From assembly GCA_019747905.1 (NCBI GenBank), contig JAIEQG010000087.1, forward strand, positions 1-64,000: a stretch of DNA of 64,000 nucleotides, read 5' to 3'. This DNA comes from Burkholderiales bacterium. GTDB lineage: Bacteria > Pseudomonadota > Gammaproteobacteria > Burkholderiales > Ga0077523. Every line of letters begins with the position of its first letter. The stretch's first letter is position 1. A program made the position numbers and the translations under genes. Positions 27,017-36,281 of the stretch are shown here, one piece after another. The notes beneath the pieces were generated by a model. That model searched no databases, was not told the origin of the DNA, and was given only the letters and a program-made list of their open reading frames with translations.

Positions 27017-28257
27017 AGAAAGTACTGATGGTGGTGTTCCAGTTTCCGCCGTTCGCGGGCAGCAGCGCGGTCCAGCGGACGCTGCGGTTCGTCCAGCATC
27101 TGCCCGCGAATGGCTGGTCGCCGATCGTGCTCAGTGCGAACCCGATGGCCTACGAGCAACGCAGCGACGACCTGTTGTCGGAGATCCCGCCGGGCGTTCC
27201 GGTGCATCGAGCTTTCGGGCTCGATACGCGCCAGCATCTGGCCATCGCGGGCCGATATCCCGCCTTCCTCGCCCGCCCGGACCGCTGGGTGTCGTGGGTG
27301 GCCGGCGCCGTACCCACGGCGCTCAGCATCGTCCGCAAGGAGCGCCCGCAGGCGCTCTGGAGCACCTACCCCATCGCCAGCGCCCATCTGGTCGCGGCGT
27401 GGGTGCACCGCCTGACCGGTCTGCCCTGGATCGCCGACTTCCGCGACCCGATGGCGCAGGAAGGCTACCCCGCCGATCCGGCCACTTGGCGCCGCTTCCA
27501 CCGGATCGAGTCCACGGCCGTCGCGCAGGCGGCATGCACCGTGTTCACCACGCCGGGCGCGGCCCGCGAGTACTCGCGGCGGTATCCGGCCAGCGCCCAC
27601 AAGATCGGCGTGATCGAAAACGGTTATGACGAGCACAGTTTCACCGGACTGCCCACCGATGGGGCGCCGCTGAATCCCGGCCTGGTGACGCTGCTGCACA
27701 GCGGCGTGGTCTATCCATCGGAGCGCGATCCCACCCAGCTGTTCGAAGCCCTCGGTTCCCTGAATCGCGATACGCCCGCACTCGCCCGTCGTTTGCGATT
27801 GCGGTTCCGCGCCTCGTCGCACGACGAACTGCTGCGGGAGCTGGCGCGGCGCAACGGAGTCGAGGACCTCGTCGAGTGTCTGCCCGCATTGCCTTACCGT
27901 GAAGCGCTGGGCGAGATGATGCGGGCCGAAGCACTGCTGGTACTGCAGGCATCCAACTGCAACGACCAGATCCCCGCCAAGATCTACGAATACCTGCGGT
28001 GCGGCCGCCCCGTGGTCGGCCTGACCGACCCCAGGGGTGACACGGCGCACGTCCTTGCGTCGGCAGGCTCGAAATACGCGGCACCGCTCGACAGTGCCGC
28101 CCCGATCCGCGACCTGCTTGCCGCGCTGCTGCGGGATGCCGACACCGGAGTGTTGCAGATCCCGGCACGCGAGGGCATCGCCCAGTGGTCGCGCGAAGCG
28201 CAGTCGAAGCGCCTCGCCGAGCGGCTCGACGCGATTCATGCGGGGCCGACGCGATGA
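27013..28257 (+). CDS. Glycosyltransferase, GT4-like
   Basis: A 414-aa GT-B-fold glycosyltransferase. The N-terminal FQFPPFAGSSAVQRT and DFRDPM elements lead to the C-terminal donor-binding region, where E-x7-E-like spacing is seen around KIYEYLRCGRPVVGLTD. It is expected to transfer a sugar to the lipid-linked EPS unit on the cytosolic face. ATG 27013 overlaps the hydrolase 1 stop (ATGA). No transmembrane segment is evident. Confidence 0.88.
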   Translation: MKKVLMVVFQFPPFAGSSAVQRTLRFVQHLPANGWSPIVLSANPMAYEQRSDDLLSEIPPGVPVHRAFGLDTRQHLAIAGRYPAFLARPDRWVSWVAGAVPTALSIVRKERPQALWSTYPIASAHLVAAWVHRLTGLPWIADFRDPMAQEGYPADPATWRRFHRIESTAVAQAACTVFTTPGAAREYSRRYPASAHKIGVIENGYDEHSFTGLPTDGAPLNPGLVTLLHSGVVYPSERDPTQLFEALGSLNRDTPALARRLRLRFRASSHDELLRELARRNGVEDLVECLPALPYREALGEMMRAEALLVLQASNCNDQIPAKIYEYLRCGRPVVGLTDPRGDTAHVLASAGSKYAAPLDSAAPIRDLLAALLRDADTGVLQIPAREGIAQWSREAQSKRLAERLDAIHAGPTR

Positions 28258-28276
28258 AGACAAGGCGACGACCCCG

Positions 28277-29494
28277 ATGAACGAGTCGGTACCGAAGCTT
28301 CCGGTTCTGAGCTGGCAAGGCATCTCGCTCGCGCACGCACCGGCGCGCGCGTCGCTGCTCGATCTGCCGGCGGTGCGCTTCACCACCAGCGGCCGGGCGG
28401 CCATCTGGCACGCCCTGCGGCTGATCGGACTCAAGCCCGGGGACCGCGTGCTTATGCCCAGCTATCACTGCATGTCGATGATCGCGCCGGTGGTCCTGCT
28501 TGGAGGCGAGGTGGAGTTCTACCCGATCGTGGCCGACGGCAGTGCCGACATGGACTACCTGCGGTCCGCGACGCGCCGACCGGTGCGTGCCATCCTGGCG
28601 GCGCATTTCTTCGGATTGCCTCGAGCCATGCAGCCGATCCGCCAGCTATGCGACGAGCGGGGCATCGCGTTCATCGAGGATTGCGCCCACGCGCTCTGGG
28701 GGCAGCATGCCGGCAACACGGTGGGTTCGCTCGGCGATTATGCGATCGGCAGCATGACCAAGTTCTTTCCGGTGCCGGAAGGTGGCTGCATCGCATCGTC
28801 CAGGCACTCGCTGGAGGGCGTGCAACTGCGCTCGACGCCCGTGCGGCGGGAACTCAAGGTCCTGGTCGACGTGCTCGAGCGGGCCACCAGCTTCGAGAGG
28901 CTGCCCGGGGTGAATGGAGCGCTGAACGTCCTTTGGCGGATCAAGGCGATGCTGCGGGGCCGATCCCGGCGCGGTGTCGACGAGGGTCCCAAGGACCTGC
29001 TGGTGGCGCAGGCCGCGCTCGCAGACCTCGACGTGGAGCAGGCGGGAATCGCCATGTCGCGCGCGGCGCGGGGGGTGGTGCGGCACATTCGCATGGACTG
29101 GACTTTCGAAAGCCGTCGAGCCCACTTCGCGAGACTGCTGGCCTGTTCCGGACGGTTGTCCGGGGCGCGCCCGCTGAGCCCGTCGATTCCGGATGAAGCG
29201 GCCCCCTATGTGTTTCCGCTATTGGCGGATGACCCGGACCGCGGATTCGCAGCGCTGCGCGATCTCGGCATCGCCGTCTTCCGCTGGGACTGGCGTTGGC
29301 CCGGTACGCCCGATGATACCTCGGACTACGGAAACGTCTGGGCCCACCATGTGCTTCAGCTCCCTTGCCACCAGGACCTTTCCACCCACGACATGGACTA
29401 CATCGAACGGGCGCTCGTACAGGTCTTCGGCCGATCGGTCGAGCCGGTCGGTCCGACCACCACCCGTGAGCTTTCCGCGAAAGGCGTGATTTGA
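28277..29494 (+). CDS. DegT/DnrJ/EryC1/StrS-family aminotransferase
   Basis: A 405-aa PLP-dependent enzyme of the sugar aminotransferase family. The PLP lysine is probable in SMTKFFPVPEGG, and HFFGLPRAM and EDCAHALWG are core motifs (the Asp contacts the pyridine nitrogen). The family converts keto-sugars to amino sugars, but some members act on non-sugar substrates, and this one lacks a neighbouring dehydratase. I start at ATG 28277, 19 nt after the glycosyltransferase stop. It is probably part of the ACP operon. Confidence 0.82.
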   Translation: MNESVPKLPVLSWQGISLAHAPARASLLDLPAVRFTTSGRAAIWHALRLIGLKPGDRVLMPSYHCMSMIAPVVLLGGEVEFYPIVADGSADMDYLRSATRRPVRAILAAHFFGLPRAMQPIRQLCDERGIAFIEDCAHALWGQHAGNTVGSLGDYAIGSMTKFFPVPEGGCIASSRHSLEGVQLRSTPVRRELKVLVDVLERATSFERLPGVNGALNVLWRIKAMLRGRSRRGVDEGPKDLLVAQAALADLDVEQAGIAMSRAARGVVRHIRMDWTFESRRAHFARLLACSGRLSGARPLSPSIPDEAAPYVFPLLADDPDRGFAALRDLGIAVFRWDWRWPGTPDDTSDYGNVWAHHVLQLPCHQDLSTHDMDYIERALVQVFGRSVEPVGPTTTRELSAKGVI

Positions 29495-30549
29495 CCTGGC
29501 GACTCCATCCCGCGACCGCTTTCGCGTCCCTGGTGCAGGAGTGGGATGCGCTGAACGAAACCGCAGGCGGCATTCCGTTCCTCGCGAGCCCCGTCGTCCA
29601 GACGGCACTGACGCACTTCGGTACCGGCAACGAGCAGATCGCCATTCGCGAAGACGGCGGCAAGGTGACTTGCGCTGCGATCCTGCAACGGACCGGGGTC
29701 GCCGCGTGGCAGCTGTTCCAGCCGTCGCAGCTCCCGCTCGGCTCGTTCCTGCAACGGACCGGGGCGAGCCTGGCCGACGCTTCGCCGGCGCAGCTGTTTC
29801 GCAGCCTCCCCGGGTGGCCGTTGACCATCGGTCTCACGCAGCTAGACCCGAACATGGTGCCCCGCCCCGATGACGGCCCGACCGTGACGACCCTCGACTA
29901 CATCACGACTGCGTGGGTTGAGGTGAGCGGTGAATTCGAGAGCTACTGGGCAAATCGCGGCAAGAACCTGCGGGACAACGTGAAGAAGCTCGGTCGCAAG
30001 GTGACTTCGGAAGGGATGACCGCGAGGCTAGAGGAGATCACCGACCCCGCGGCGATGCGATCCGCCGTGGAGGACTACGCGAAGCTCGAGACTGCTGGGT
30101 GGAAGAGTTCGCTGGGAACCGCGGTGTCCACCGCCACGGCGCAGGGTCGCTTCTACGTCGACATGATGGAACGGATGGCGGACTTGCAGCGCGCTCGCGC
30201 CTATCGATACTGGTTCGACGACACCGTGGTCACCATGGACCTTTGCGTGCAACACGGCGACGTCATGGTGGTACTGAAGACCTCCTACGACGAGCGTTTC
30301 GGCAAGTTCTCGCCCGCGACCCTCATGCGCGAGGAGATCTTCCGGCAGATCTTCGCCGAACGGAAGATCCGGCGCGTGGAGTTCTACGGCCCCATGATGG
30401 ACTGGCATACGCGATGGACCGAGCACAGGCGGACGCTCTATCATGCGAACGTGTTCCGCGGCACTTGCATAGCGCGCCTTGTGAAACTGACGAGGGCAGC
30501 TCTGCAACGCTTTGCCCCCGATACCGAGGACGCAGCAAAACGGCAGTGA
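29491..30549 (+). CDS. GNAT/CelD-like acyltransferase (BioF2 type)
   Basis: A 352-aa protein with the CelD/FemAB-like GNAT fold. A conserved stretch around WANRGKNLRDNVKKLGRK and a C-terminal FYGPMMDWHTRW are typical of BioF2-type acetyltransferases found in EPS loci. It probably acylates an amino sugar or amino-acid moiety. The start is TTG overlapping the aminotransferase stop (TTGA), with AAAGG about 6 nt upstream. It is the last intact gene before the IS element and ends about 105 nt from it. Confidence 0.75.
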   Translation: MTWRLHPATAFASLVQEWDALNETAGGIPFLASPVVQTALTHFGTGNEQIAIREDGGKVTCAAILQRTGVAAWQLFQPSQLPLGSFLQRTGASLADASPAQLFRSLPGWPLTIGLTQLDPNMVPRPDDGPTVTTLDYITTAWVEVSGEFESYWANRGKNLRDNVKKLGRKVTSEGMTARLEEITDPAAMRSAVEDYAKLETAGWKSSLGTAVSTATAQGRFYVDMMERMADLQRARAYRYWFDDTVVTMDLCVQHGDVMVVLKTSYDERFGKFSPATLMREEIFRQIFAERKIRRVEFYGPMMDWHTRWTEHRRTLYHANVFRGTCIARLVKLTRAALQRFAPDTEDAAKRQ

Positions 30550-30653
30550 CGAAAGATGAGGTCTGGGCAACATTGATGACGCTCAAAGCGTATCGACGAT
30601 GGGTCCTCCGGACGCTGTTGGATTACTGTCCTCGTAAATGACTAGATATCTTT

Positions 30654-30668
30654 GGAATCTCTGAATAA
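30654..30668 (+). repeat. IS terminal inverted repeat, left
   Basis: The left 15-bp end, GGAATCTCTGAATAA, matches the right end in 14 of 15 positions when the latter is reverse-complemented. Confidence 0.8.
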
Positions 30669-30770
30669 CCAGCTATGAGACGAGCTGCTTCCAGCGATTC
30701 GACGCGAGGATCCAAGTTTTCGACCTCTGCAAAGGCGGTTTGCGGGGCTTTGCAGCCCTCATGCACCGTC

Positions 30771-31763
30771 CTACCCCAACTGCGGACGCACCACTCCCGT
30801 CAGCGCCATCAATCGCTTTCGAACCAAGTACAGATTCGCCAGCGCGAACAACGTCACGATCTGCGCGGTGTTCTTCGCCAGCCCCTTGAAGCGCGTCTTG
30901 GTGTAGCCGAACTGGCGCTTCACCACCCGGAACGGATGCTCGACCCGGGCCCGGATCTGCGCCTTGCGCCGCTCCAGCGCCAGGGCGCGCTCGCGCTGGC
31001 TCGGGTCGGCGATCTTCTTCACCGTCGAGCGCCGCTTTGCGAGCTGCCAGTCCACCTTGGCGCGCGGGGCGTGGGCCGCCGCTCCCGCGTAGCCCGAGTC
31101 GGCGTGTACGACCGTCTCCTTGCCGTGCAGCAGCAGTTCTACTTCGCCCACGTCCGAGTGATGCCCCGGGGTGGTCGTCACGCTGTGCACCACACCGGAA
31201 TCGACATCCGCCTCGATGTGGGCCTTCATCCCGAAGAACCACTGGTTGCCCTTGCTCGTCTGGTGCATCTCCGGGTCGCGCTTGCCCTCGGCGTTCTTGG
31301 TCGAACTGGGGGCGTCGATGATGGTGGCGTCGACCATGGTGCCGCGCTTCAAGAGCAGCCCCTTCCTGCTCAGGTGGGCGTTGACCCGGGCCAGGATCTC
31401 CACCGCCAGCTCGTGTTTCTCCAGCAAGTGGCGGAAGTTCAGTATCGTGGTCTCGTCCGGAATGGCCTCGAGCAGGCTCAACCCAGCGAACTGGCGCATG
31501 GAGGCCACTTCATAGAGCGCTTCTTCTATCCCCGGATCGCTCAGCCCGAACCAGTTCTGCATCAGGTGCACCCGCAGCATGACCGCCAGCGGGTACGGTC
31601 GGCGTCCATTGCCGGCCACCGGGTAGTAGGGTTCAATCACTGCGAGCAGCACAGACCACGGTACCACCGCTTCCATCTCGGCGAGGAAGATCTCGCGCTT
31701 GGTCCGCTTCTTCTTGCCCGCGTACTCCGCATCGCCAAAGCTGAGCTGCGCCATATTCGACAT
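30771..31763 (-). CDS. IS5-family transposase
   Basis: A 330-aa DDE transposase. An N-terminal helical domain with YPLAVMLRVHLMQNW precedes the catalytic core. The probable D-D-E residues lie in MVDATIIDAP, HADSGYAG and the ARVEHPFRVVK region. The reading frame is intact, so the element may be active. It lies between the acyltransferase gene at 30549 and a less GC-rich segment, and marks the edge of a rearranged region. Confidence 0.93.
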   Translation of the reverse strand: MSNMAQLSFGDAEYAGKKKRTKREIFLAEMEAVVPWSVLLAVIEPYYPVAGNGRRPYPLAVMLRVHLMQNWFGLSDPGIEEALYEVASMRQFAGLSLLEAIPDETTILNFRHLLEKHELAVEILARVNAHLSRKGLLLKRGTMVDATIIDAPSSTKNAEGKRDPEMHQTSKGNQWFFGMKAHIEADVDSGVVHSVTTTPGHHSDVGEVELLLHGKETVVHADSGYAGAAAHAPRAKVDWQLAKRRSTVKKIADPSQRERALALERRKAQIRARVEHPFRVVKRQFGYTKTRFKGLAKNTAQIVTLFALANLYLVRKRLMALTGVVRPQLG

Positions 31764-31807
31764 TCCTCCGGTTCACCTGATGTGAATCAGATTACAGTTC
31801 GACCGGC

Positions 31808-31822
31808 TTGTTCAGAGATTCC
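31808..31822 (-). repeat. IS terminal inverted repeat, right
   Basis: The right end, TTGTTCAGAGATTCC on the plus strand, is the inverted partner of 30654-30668 with one mismatch. It marks the downstream boundary of the element. Confidence 0.8.
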
Positions 31823-32273
31823 CTAAAGATCTGAGGCACTCTGCTGGAACTCGGACAGGAAGGTTGCTTACTTGACTCCGCTCCGGTAATGGAACTTTGC
31901 CGAGGTCAATAGCGAGTTATTCGGTTGCTCAGTCACCGACGCGGTCATGGTCGACCTCAGCGCTTGGCAAAGTTGAGGTTCGAGCTACCGTACCCGTGGA
32001 GGTTCTTCGACGCCCTCAGGGCCGAGGCCGTGACGAGATGGTGTTGCGCATCGAGGTCGTTTCCCGACACCCCGGCGCACTGCCTGAAGGCACCCACGAC
32101 TTGGTTGGCCTGTAGATCGAGAATAACTATCACGGGGCGAGTTCTTGACTCAAGGTGTTTTCCGCCCTGAGGACCCACGGCTACCAGATTGTGTTCCGAG
32201 GGTGTCTCGCGGAGGGTTCCTAAGCTATTGGAACGAACGGTAGATCGGCAACCTCCATGCTGATTTCCACCCC
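31823..32273. other. Gene-poor remnant with a diverged internal duplication
   Basis: No convincing gene is seen in this 451-nt stretch. Two segments about 155 nt apart (near 31998-32062 and 32152-32214) are similar to each other over about 65 nt. They give related minus-strand readings (EHNLVAV and QHHLVTA cores). This suggests a decayed repeat-containing gene. A 126-codon minus frame covers it but overlaps the adjacent glycosyltransferase gene and was not accepted. Confidence 0.4.
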
Positions 32274-33326
32274 CTATACGAGGCCGCGCGGTTTGCATCC
32301 CAACATTGCACAAACCGCAATATAGGCGCGGAGCCATTGTCGTCTGAAGACGCGTGATGAAATTGAAAGAATGAACGCTCCGTACACTGTCAACATTCGC
32401 GCTTTGTAGAATCGACGAGCGAAGACGAGCCTATTTCTCAAAAGGTAGTACTCGGATCGCATGCCGCGCTGCCCACGCTCCGAGGGGGTGCCGATGCTCG
32501 CGCCGCCATGATGATATACGACGCTTACTGGATTGATCCCGAGATCGAACCTGCCGTTGCCCCTTTCCGCCCAATCGATCTCCTCGAAGTAAAGAAAATA
32601 CGACTCCTCCATCAAGCCCACCTCTTCTATGAACTCTCTCGTCACAAACATCGATGCTCCTGGCACGTAATCGATCCGTGACGGCACCTTGGGTGCCTCT
32701 TCGACCCTGACTCCGCACGCGAGGGAATGCGTCGTACATGTCCACCGGTTCAATACTCCACCCTGTGTTTGAATGAGATGAGGACTGCTATAGGACCGGA
32801 CTTGACTCCCGCATAGTCCCATTCTCGGGTGCCTTGAAACATGCTCCACCAATTCGTGCAGTGCATGCGGATCGACAACCGTATCGTTGTTAAGGAGCCA
32901 AACAAACTTCGCTGTAGGCTGAGCTAAAGCGAGACGAATGCCGACGTTGCACCCGCCCGCGAAGCCCAAGTTCGCTTCGTTGTCCACCAGTACAAGCCGC
33001 TGTCTTGGCAGTGCCCCGCTTCCGACCTGTCGGCGGGTCAGGCAGGCGAACGGTATGGGCTTCTCTACGGGATAAGTACACTCACAAGGAATGAACGGGG
33101 GCGTATCGGCGACGAGTGTGCCGTTTGCCCAGGAGACGATCCTTTCCAAAGAGCCGTCCGACGAGGCGTTGTCACACACAATGACCCCAAAACTAACCGA
33201 TTTGAGCCGGAAGACGCTTTCCAAGCACTCGATGGTTTCGCGCCAGCCATTCCAATTCAGTATGACGATCCAGACGCTCGATGTATCGCAATCATGAACC
33301 TGAGAAGCCGTTGATTGGATATTCAT
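32274..33326 (-). CDS. GT2 glycosyltransferase (rhamnosyltransferase-like)
   Basis: A 350-aa GT-A-fold enzyme. The N-terminal ILNWNGWRETIECLES and VCDNASSDGS, LLNNDTVVDP (metal-binding DxD-like region) and YFEEIDWAERG are hallmarks of the WcaA/RfbN-type GT2 family that often transfers rhamnose. Codon use is noticeably less GC-biased than in the core operon genes, consistent with acquisition with the nearby IS region. It is a lone minus-strand gene, so its link to the EPS pathway is plausible but not certain. Confidence 0.88.
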   Translation of the reverse strand: MNIQSTASQVHDCDTSSVWIVILNWNGWRETIECLESVFRLKSVSFGVIVCDNASSDGSLERIVSWANGTLVADTPPFIPCECTYPVEKPIPFACLTRRQVGSGALPRQRLVLVDNEANLGFAGGCNVGIRLALAQPTAKFVWLLNNDTVVDPHALHELVEHVSRHPRMGLCGSQVRSYSSPHLIQTQGGVLNRWTCTTHSLACGVRVEEAPKVPSRIDYVPGASMFVTREFIEEVGLMEESYFLYFEEIDWAERGNGRFDLGINPVSVVYHHGGASIGTPSERGQRGMRSEYYLLRNRLVFARRFYKARMLTVYGAFILSISSRVFRRQWLRAYIAVCAMLGCKPRGLV

Positions 33327-33942
33327 CGTAGCGCAACCGCCCCCTTAAACACGCACATCGGAGAAAGACAGGCTTGCACCCGAGACGTTATCGCGGGGTA
33401 GGCTTGCCGGCGCATCGTGCGGAGGGTTCTAGATGTGGCGTTTGAGCACAAGCGTCGGCGATCTACAAGACGTTGGAGGGGACACGAGCCGGTGCGGGAT
33501 TGTGCACCTTTTTGCGGGAGCTCCGGTTGAAGTGTTCGACGTGACCGTTATTGCTGGGAATATGCTCGCTCGCCGCAAAGGTAAAGCTAGTAGCAGAGCG
33601 AGCCAATCAGATGCGGTCGGATAACTTGAAATGACGCGCTATCAAAAACGGGCCCTCCATGTGCCGGGGCCAAGGTATTATTCTTGCATGGCTTCTCAGG
33701 GCGTCAAATTCTTCCCGGTACCGCTTGTGGTGGTGCTGTTCCGCGAGAGTCACTACTAGTCCGACCAGATTGATCCCCGAATGGCGAAAAACGTGCAACA
33801 TTGCACTTCTCGATCCCTACTGAGGCGATTGAGTGGCGCGAGTACTTGCCGCCAAAGCGCCTGTCGATGCGCGCTACGCAGCCCTTGGGGGCGTTCGGAC
33901 GTTGTCGAGTTTGAGCGAGGCAACAGACGCTGGGTGTCACTC
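33327..33942. other. Gene-poor segment upstream of the TPR gene
   Basis: I see no supported gene in this 616-nt stretch. A 64-codon minus-strand frame at 33607-33801 has protein-like composition (QHHHKRYREEF, FLIARHFKLSD) and could be the tail of a decayed gene. A plus frame opens at 33781 and runs into the TPR gene, but its composition before 33943 is not protein-like. Confidence 0.35.
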
Positions 33943-34557
33943 ATGGTGCTGGTGTGCTTAGTCCTGGGGACTCTTTGCATACCGAAAATGGTACTGGCGG
34001 ATGGGGAAGATTGTGGTGACTTGAAGAATGCCTACGGACCCTATGACTACCGAACAATCTCTCCGACCCCCTTGCACTTGGTAGAGAGCGCACACTTCAC
34101 ACCAAATGTCGAGCGCCTCGTTGCCGGCCAGTCCGGTTACCTTGGTGGCGACCTCGACTACACCCTTAGAGCGATTCCGAACCACCCCAGGGCGATCGTT
34201 TCGATGGCTAATCTGGCTTTCCGAGACAAGAAGGATCCACCGAAGGGCTCGCGATACACGGTGCATTGTTGGTTCGACCGGGCGATCCGCCTGGCACCGG
34301 ACGACCCGAAAATTCGAACGGCTCATGGCTACTACCTAAGCAGAAAGGGCAAGTATCAAGAGGCGGTGGACGCGTTCCGATATGCGCTGGAACTCGGAGC
34401 GGACGACGGTAACACACACTACAATCTGGGCCTCGCGCATTTCAATCTTAAGCAGTACGAGGAGGCGATGCAGCAAGCCGAGTTGGCGGAGTTGCGGGGC
34501 TTTCCGTTGCAGGGCCTCAAGAACAAGTTGAAGGCTGTCGGCAAGTGGGTCGATTGA
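33943..34557 (+). CDS. Exported tetratricopeptide-repeat protein
   Basis: A 204-aa protein with a hydrophobic N-terminal segment (MVLVCLVLGTLC...) ending near MVLADG, probably a signal peptide. A distinctive CGDLKNAYGPYDYR motif and two or three TPR units (about 120-190) follow. Similar short TPR proteins are known in Burkholderiales, but I cannot give a function. ATG 33943 is chosen because the upstream frame to 33781 is not protein-like; GTG 33934 is an alternative. It lies in the less GC-rich region after the IS. Confidence 0.65.
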   Translation: MVLVCLVLGTLCIPKMVLADGEDCGDLKNAYGPYDYRTISPTPLHLVESAHFTPNVERLVAGQSGYLGGDLDYTLRAIPNHPRAIVSMANLAFRDKKDPPKGSRYTVHCWFDRAIRLAPDDPKIRTAHGYYLSRKGKYQEAVDAFRYALELGADDGNTHYNLGLAHFNLKQYEEAMQQAELAELRGFPLQGLKNKLKAVGKWVD

Positions 34558-35126
34558 TAGTCGAGTGCTAGGATGTTTCTATGTACGTTCGTGCCTCAGC
34601 TATGGTGATTGACCACGATTCTCCGGCCTGCTGCCGGCACGTCCGAGTGCGCAACACTAGTGTCTGCTCTTGTGAAGAGCCCTCCGCCGTTCGCTGTGTC
34701 GGCGAACTTGTGTCCGCCCGAGAAATCGCTTGTCGGTTTCCCGGAGCCGTCACACGCCGAGCGGCCGCAGCCGCTCATCGACTGCATGCCCGACACAGTA
34801 ACCGTTTGGGACCGTTTCGCGACCGAACCGCGACGGGCAGCCTATTCCAAACGCATCCTGTCATTCGAATTGGCCGCACGCGATTTCAATGTTCTCCGGT
34901 AGTGCATCCCAGGCGACGGTGCAGGGCAAGTGTTCCTTCCTCAATCCCTTCGTGCAGAAAGGCAAGTCCCCGGAGATGAATGTCTTCCGCAGCCATACTG
35001 CTGTTAGCTGGCTACTCATGCTGTCTTGCTAGCAGGGGAACGTTCGAACCAATTTATGGAGATGGAGCGGAATTGGAACGTGATCGCACTGAGGGAAATC
35101 ATAGCTTGCCGAGAGGTCCTGCACTG
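34558..35126. other. No gene recognised
   Basis: A 569-nt gap without a convincing coding frame. Open frames on both strands here are short and overlap each other. The following GT2 frame opens at 34980, but translation probably begins at 35127. No sigma-54 element with correct spacing was found. Confidence 0.4.
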
Positions 35127-36050
35127 ATGGCAGACAACGAGCGCTTTCCGGTGATGGTGCTGGCGCACAACGAGGAGGTAGTCATCGGCGCATGCCTGGA
35201 CAGCATCTTTGCCGCCAATCCGGGCATGGGCTTCGACGTGTACGTCATGGCCAATGGGTGTACCGACGGGACCGAAGACGTGGTCCGGGCTTACGCGTCG
35301 CGGCGTCCGGACGTGCATCTCGTCTCGATCGCATTAGGCGACAAGTGCAACGCGTGGAACGTGTTCATCCACGAAACCGTTCCGCAGCAATGTCCCGGCC
35401 GCGAGATCTATTTCTTCATGGACGGTGACGCGCGCAGCGGTCCCGGTGCGCTCGCGAACCTCGCCAAGGCCCTGCGAAAAGATGCCCACGCGCACGCGGC
35501 GTCCGCACCGCCCGGTTCGGGTCGCAACAAGGAGAAGGATGCGCGCGATCTCGTGAACGAGCGGGCGCTGGTCGCGAACCTGTACGCGCTCCGCGGACCG
35601 TTCGTCGAACGCCTGCGGGCCGAGCGGGTCCGACTGCCGCTCAAGCTCGAGGGCGACGACGGGCTGCTGGGTGCGCTCATCAAATGGGATCTGCAGCCGG
35701 GCAAGAGCAAGTGGGACGACACTCGCATCCATCCTTGCCCCGACGCGTGGTTCGAGTTCGACCGGGTACCGATGACCAGCGTCGCAGAATGGAAGAAGTA
35801 CTGGCGACGCCTCATCCGTTACGGACGGCGGCGGTACGAGTTCAAACTGCTGGGAAAGCGACTCCCCAAGCTGGGGATCGCGGGCCTGCCCGAGAACATC
35901 CAGGACATCTACGGCGAGGCCGACAACCTCTCCATGGAATGGGCGGGTGTCTATACGCTCACCCACGCGTTGGCGCTGCGCGAGATGCGCAACGTCAATC
36001 GCCGACGTTCCGACGCGGGGCGCGACGCCGGCGGGTCGAAGCCCGCGTGA
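35127..36050 (+). CDS. GT2 glycosyltransferase
   Basis: A 307-aa GT-A-fold protein. VMVLAHNEEVVIGACLDSI and FFMDGDAR (DxD motif) are clear GT2 landmarks, and EGDDGLLGALIKWD resembles the acceptor-side ED motif. The start at ATG 35127 is preferred, with GAGAGG about 10 nt upstream; the frame extends to 34980. It begins the plus-strand run that continues to the Wzx gene, after a 231-nt gap to the next gene. It probably contributes a sugar or modification to the same polysaccharide. Confidence 0.82.
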   Translation: MADNERFPVMVLAHNEEVVIGACLDSIFAANPGMGFDVYVMANGCTDGTEDVVRAYASRRPDVHLVSIALGDKCNAWNVFIHETVPQQCPGREIYFFMDGDARSGPGALANLAKALRKDAHAHAASAPPGSGRNKEKDARDLVNERALVANLYALRGPFVERLRAERVRLPLKLEGDDGLLGALIKWDLQPGKSKWDDTRIHPCPDAWFEFDRVPMTSVAEWKKYWRRLIRYGRRRYEFKLLGKRLPKLGIAGLPENIQDIYGEADNLSMEWAGVYTLTHALALREMRNVNRRRSDAGRDAGGSKPA

Positions 36051-36281
36051 AACGCATTGCCCTCTGACCGACGGGACATCCGGGCAGGACTCGCTCCGCG
36101 AGGCATCCCAGGATGGCGAACGCCGGATCGTCGATACCGACAACATTCCCGAGGCCTTCCAGTGCAGGGTTGCACCGTTGGACCGGTTCTGCAGCGCCCC
36201 GTCGTCCGTTGCTGCGTCGCCAATCGATGCGAGGCATCGTCTCACGAGTGATCTGAAATTCCGCGTACTCCAACATCTCCA

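Larger units (their letters stand above)
30654..31822 (-). mobile_element. IS5-family insertion sequence, apparently complete
   Basis: An approximately 1.17-kb element encloses one transposase gene and is bounded by related ends. The left end reads GGAATCTCTGAATAA (30654-30668). The right end, read inward, is GGAATCTCTGAACAA (31808-31822). Flanking tetranucleotides are CTTT and CTAA, which do not match, so no clean target duplication is visible. Confidence 0.85.

Noticed and set aside
30650-31826. Four-base target-site duplication around the IS element
   Set aside because: The flanks are CTTT and CTAA, which differ at two positions.
31957-32337. 126-codon minus-strand frame as a gene
   Set aside because: It overlaps the end of the GT2 gene, lacks a recognisable fold and appears to be a decayed repeat.
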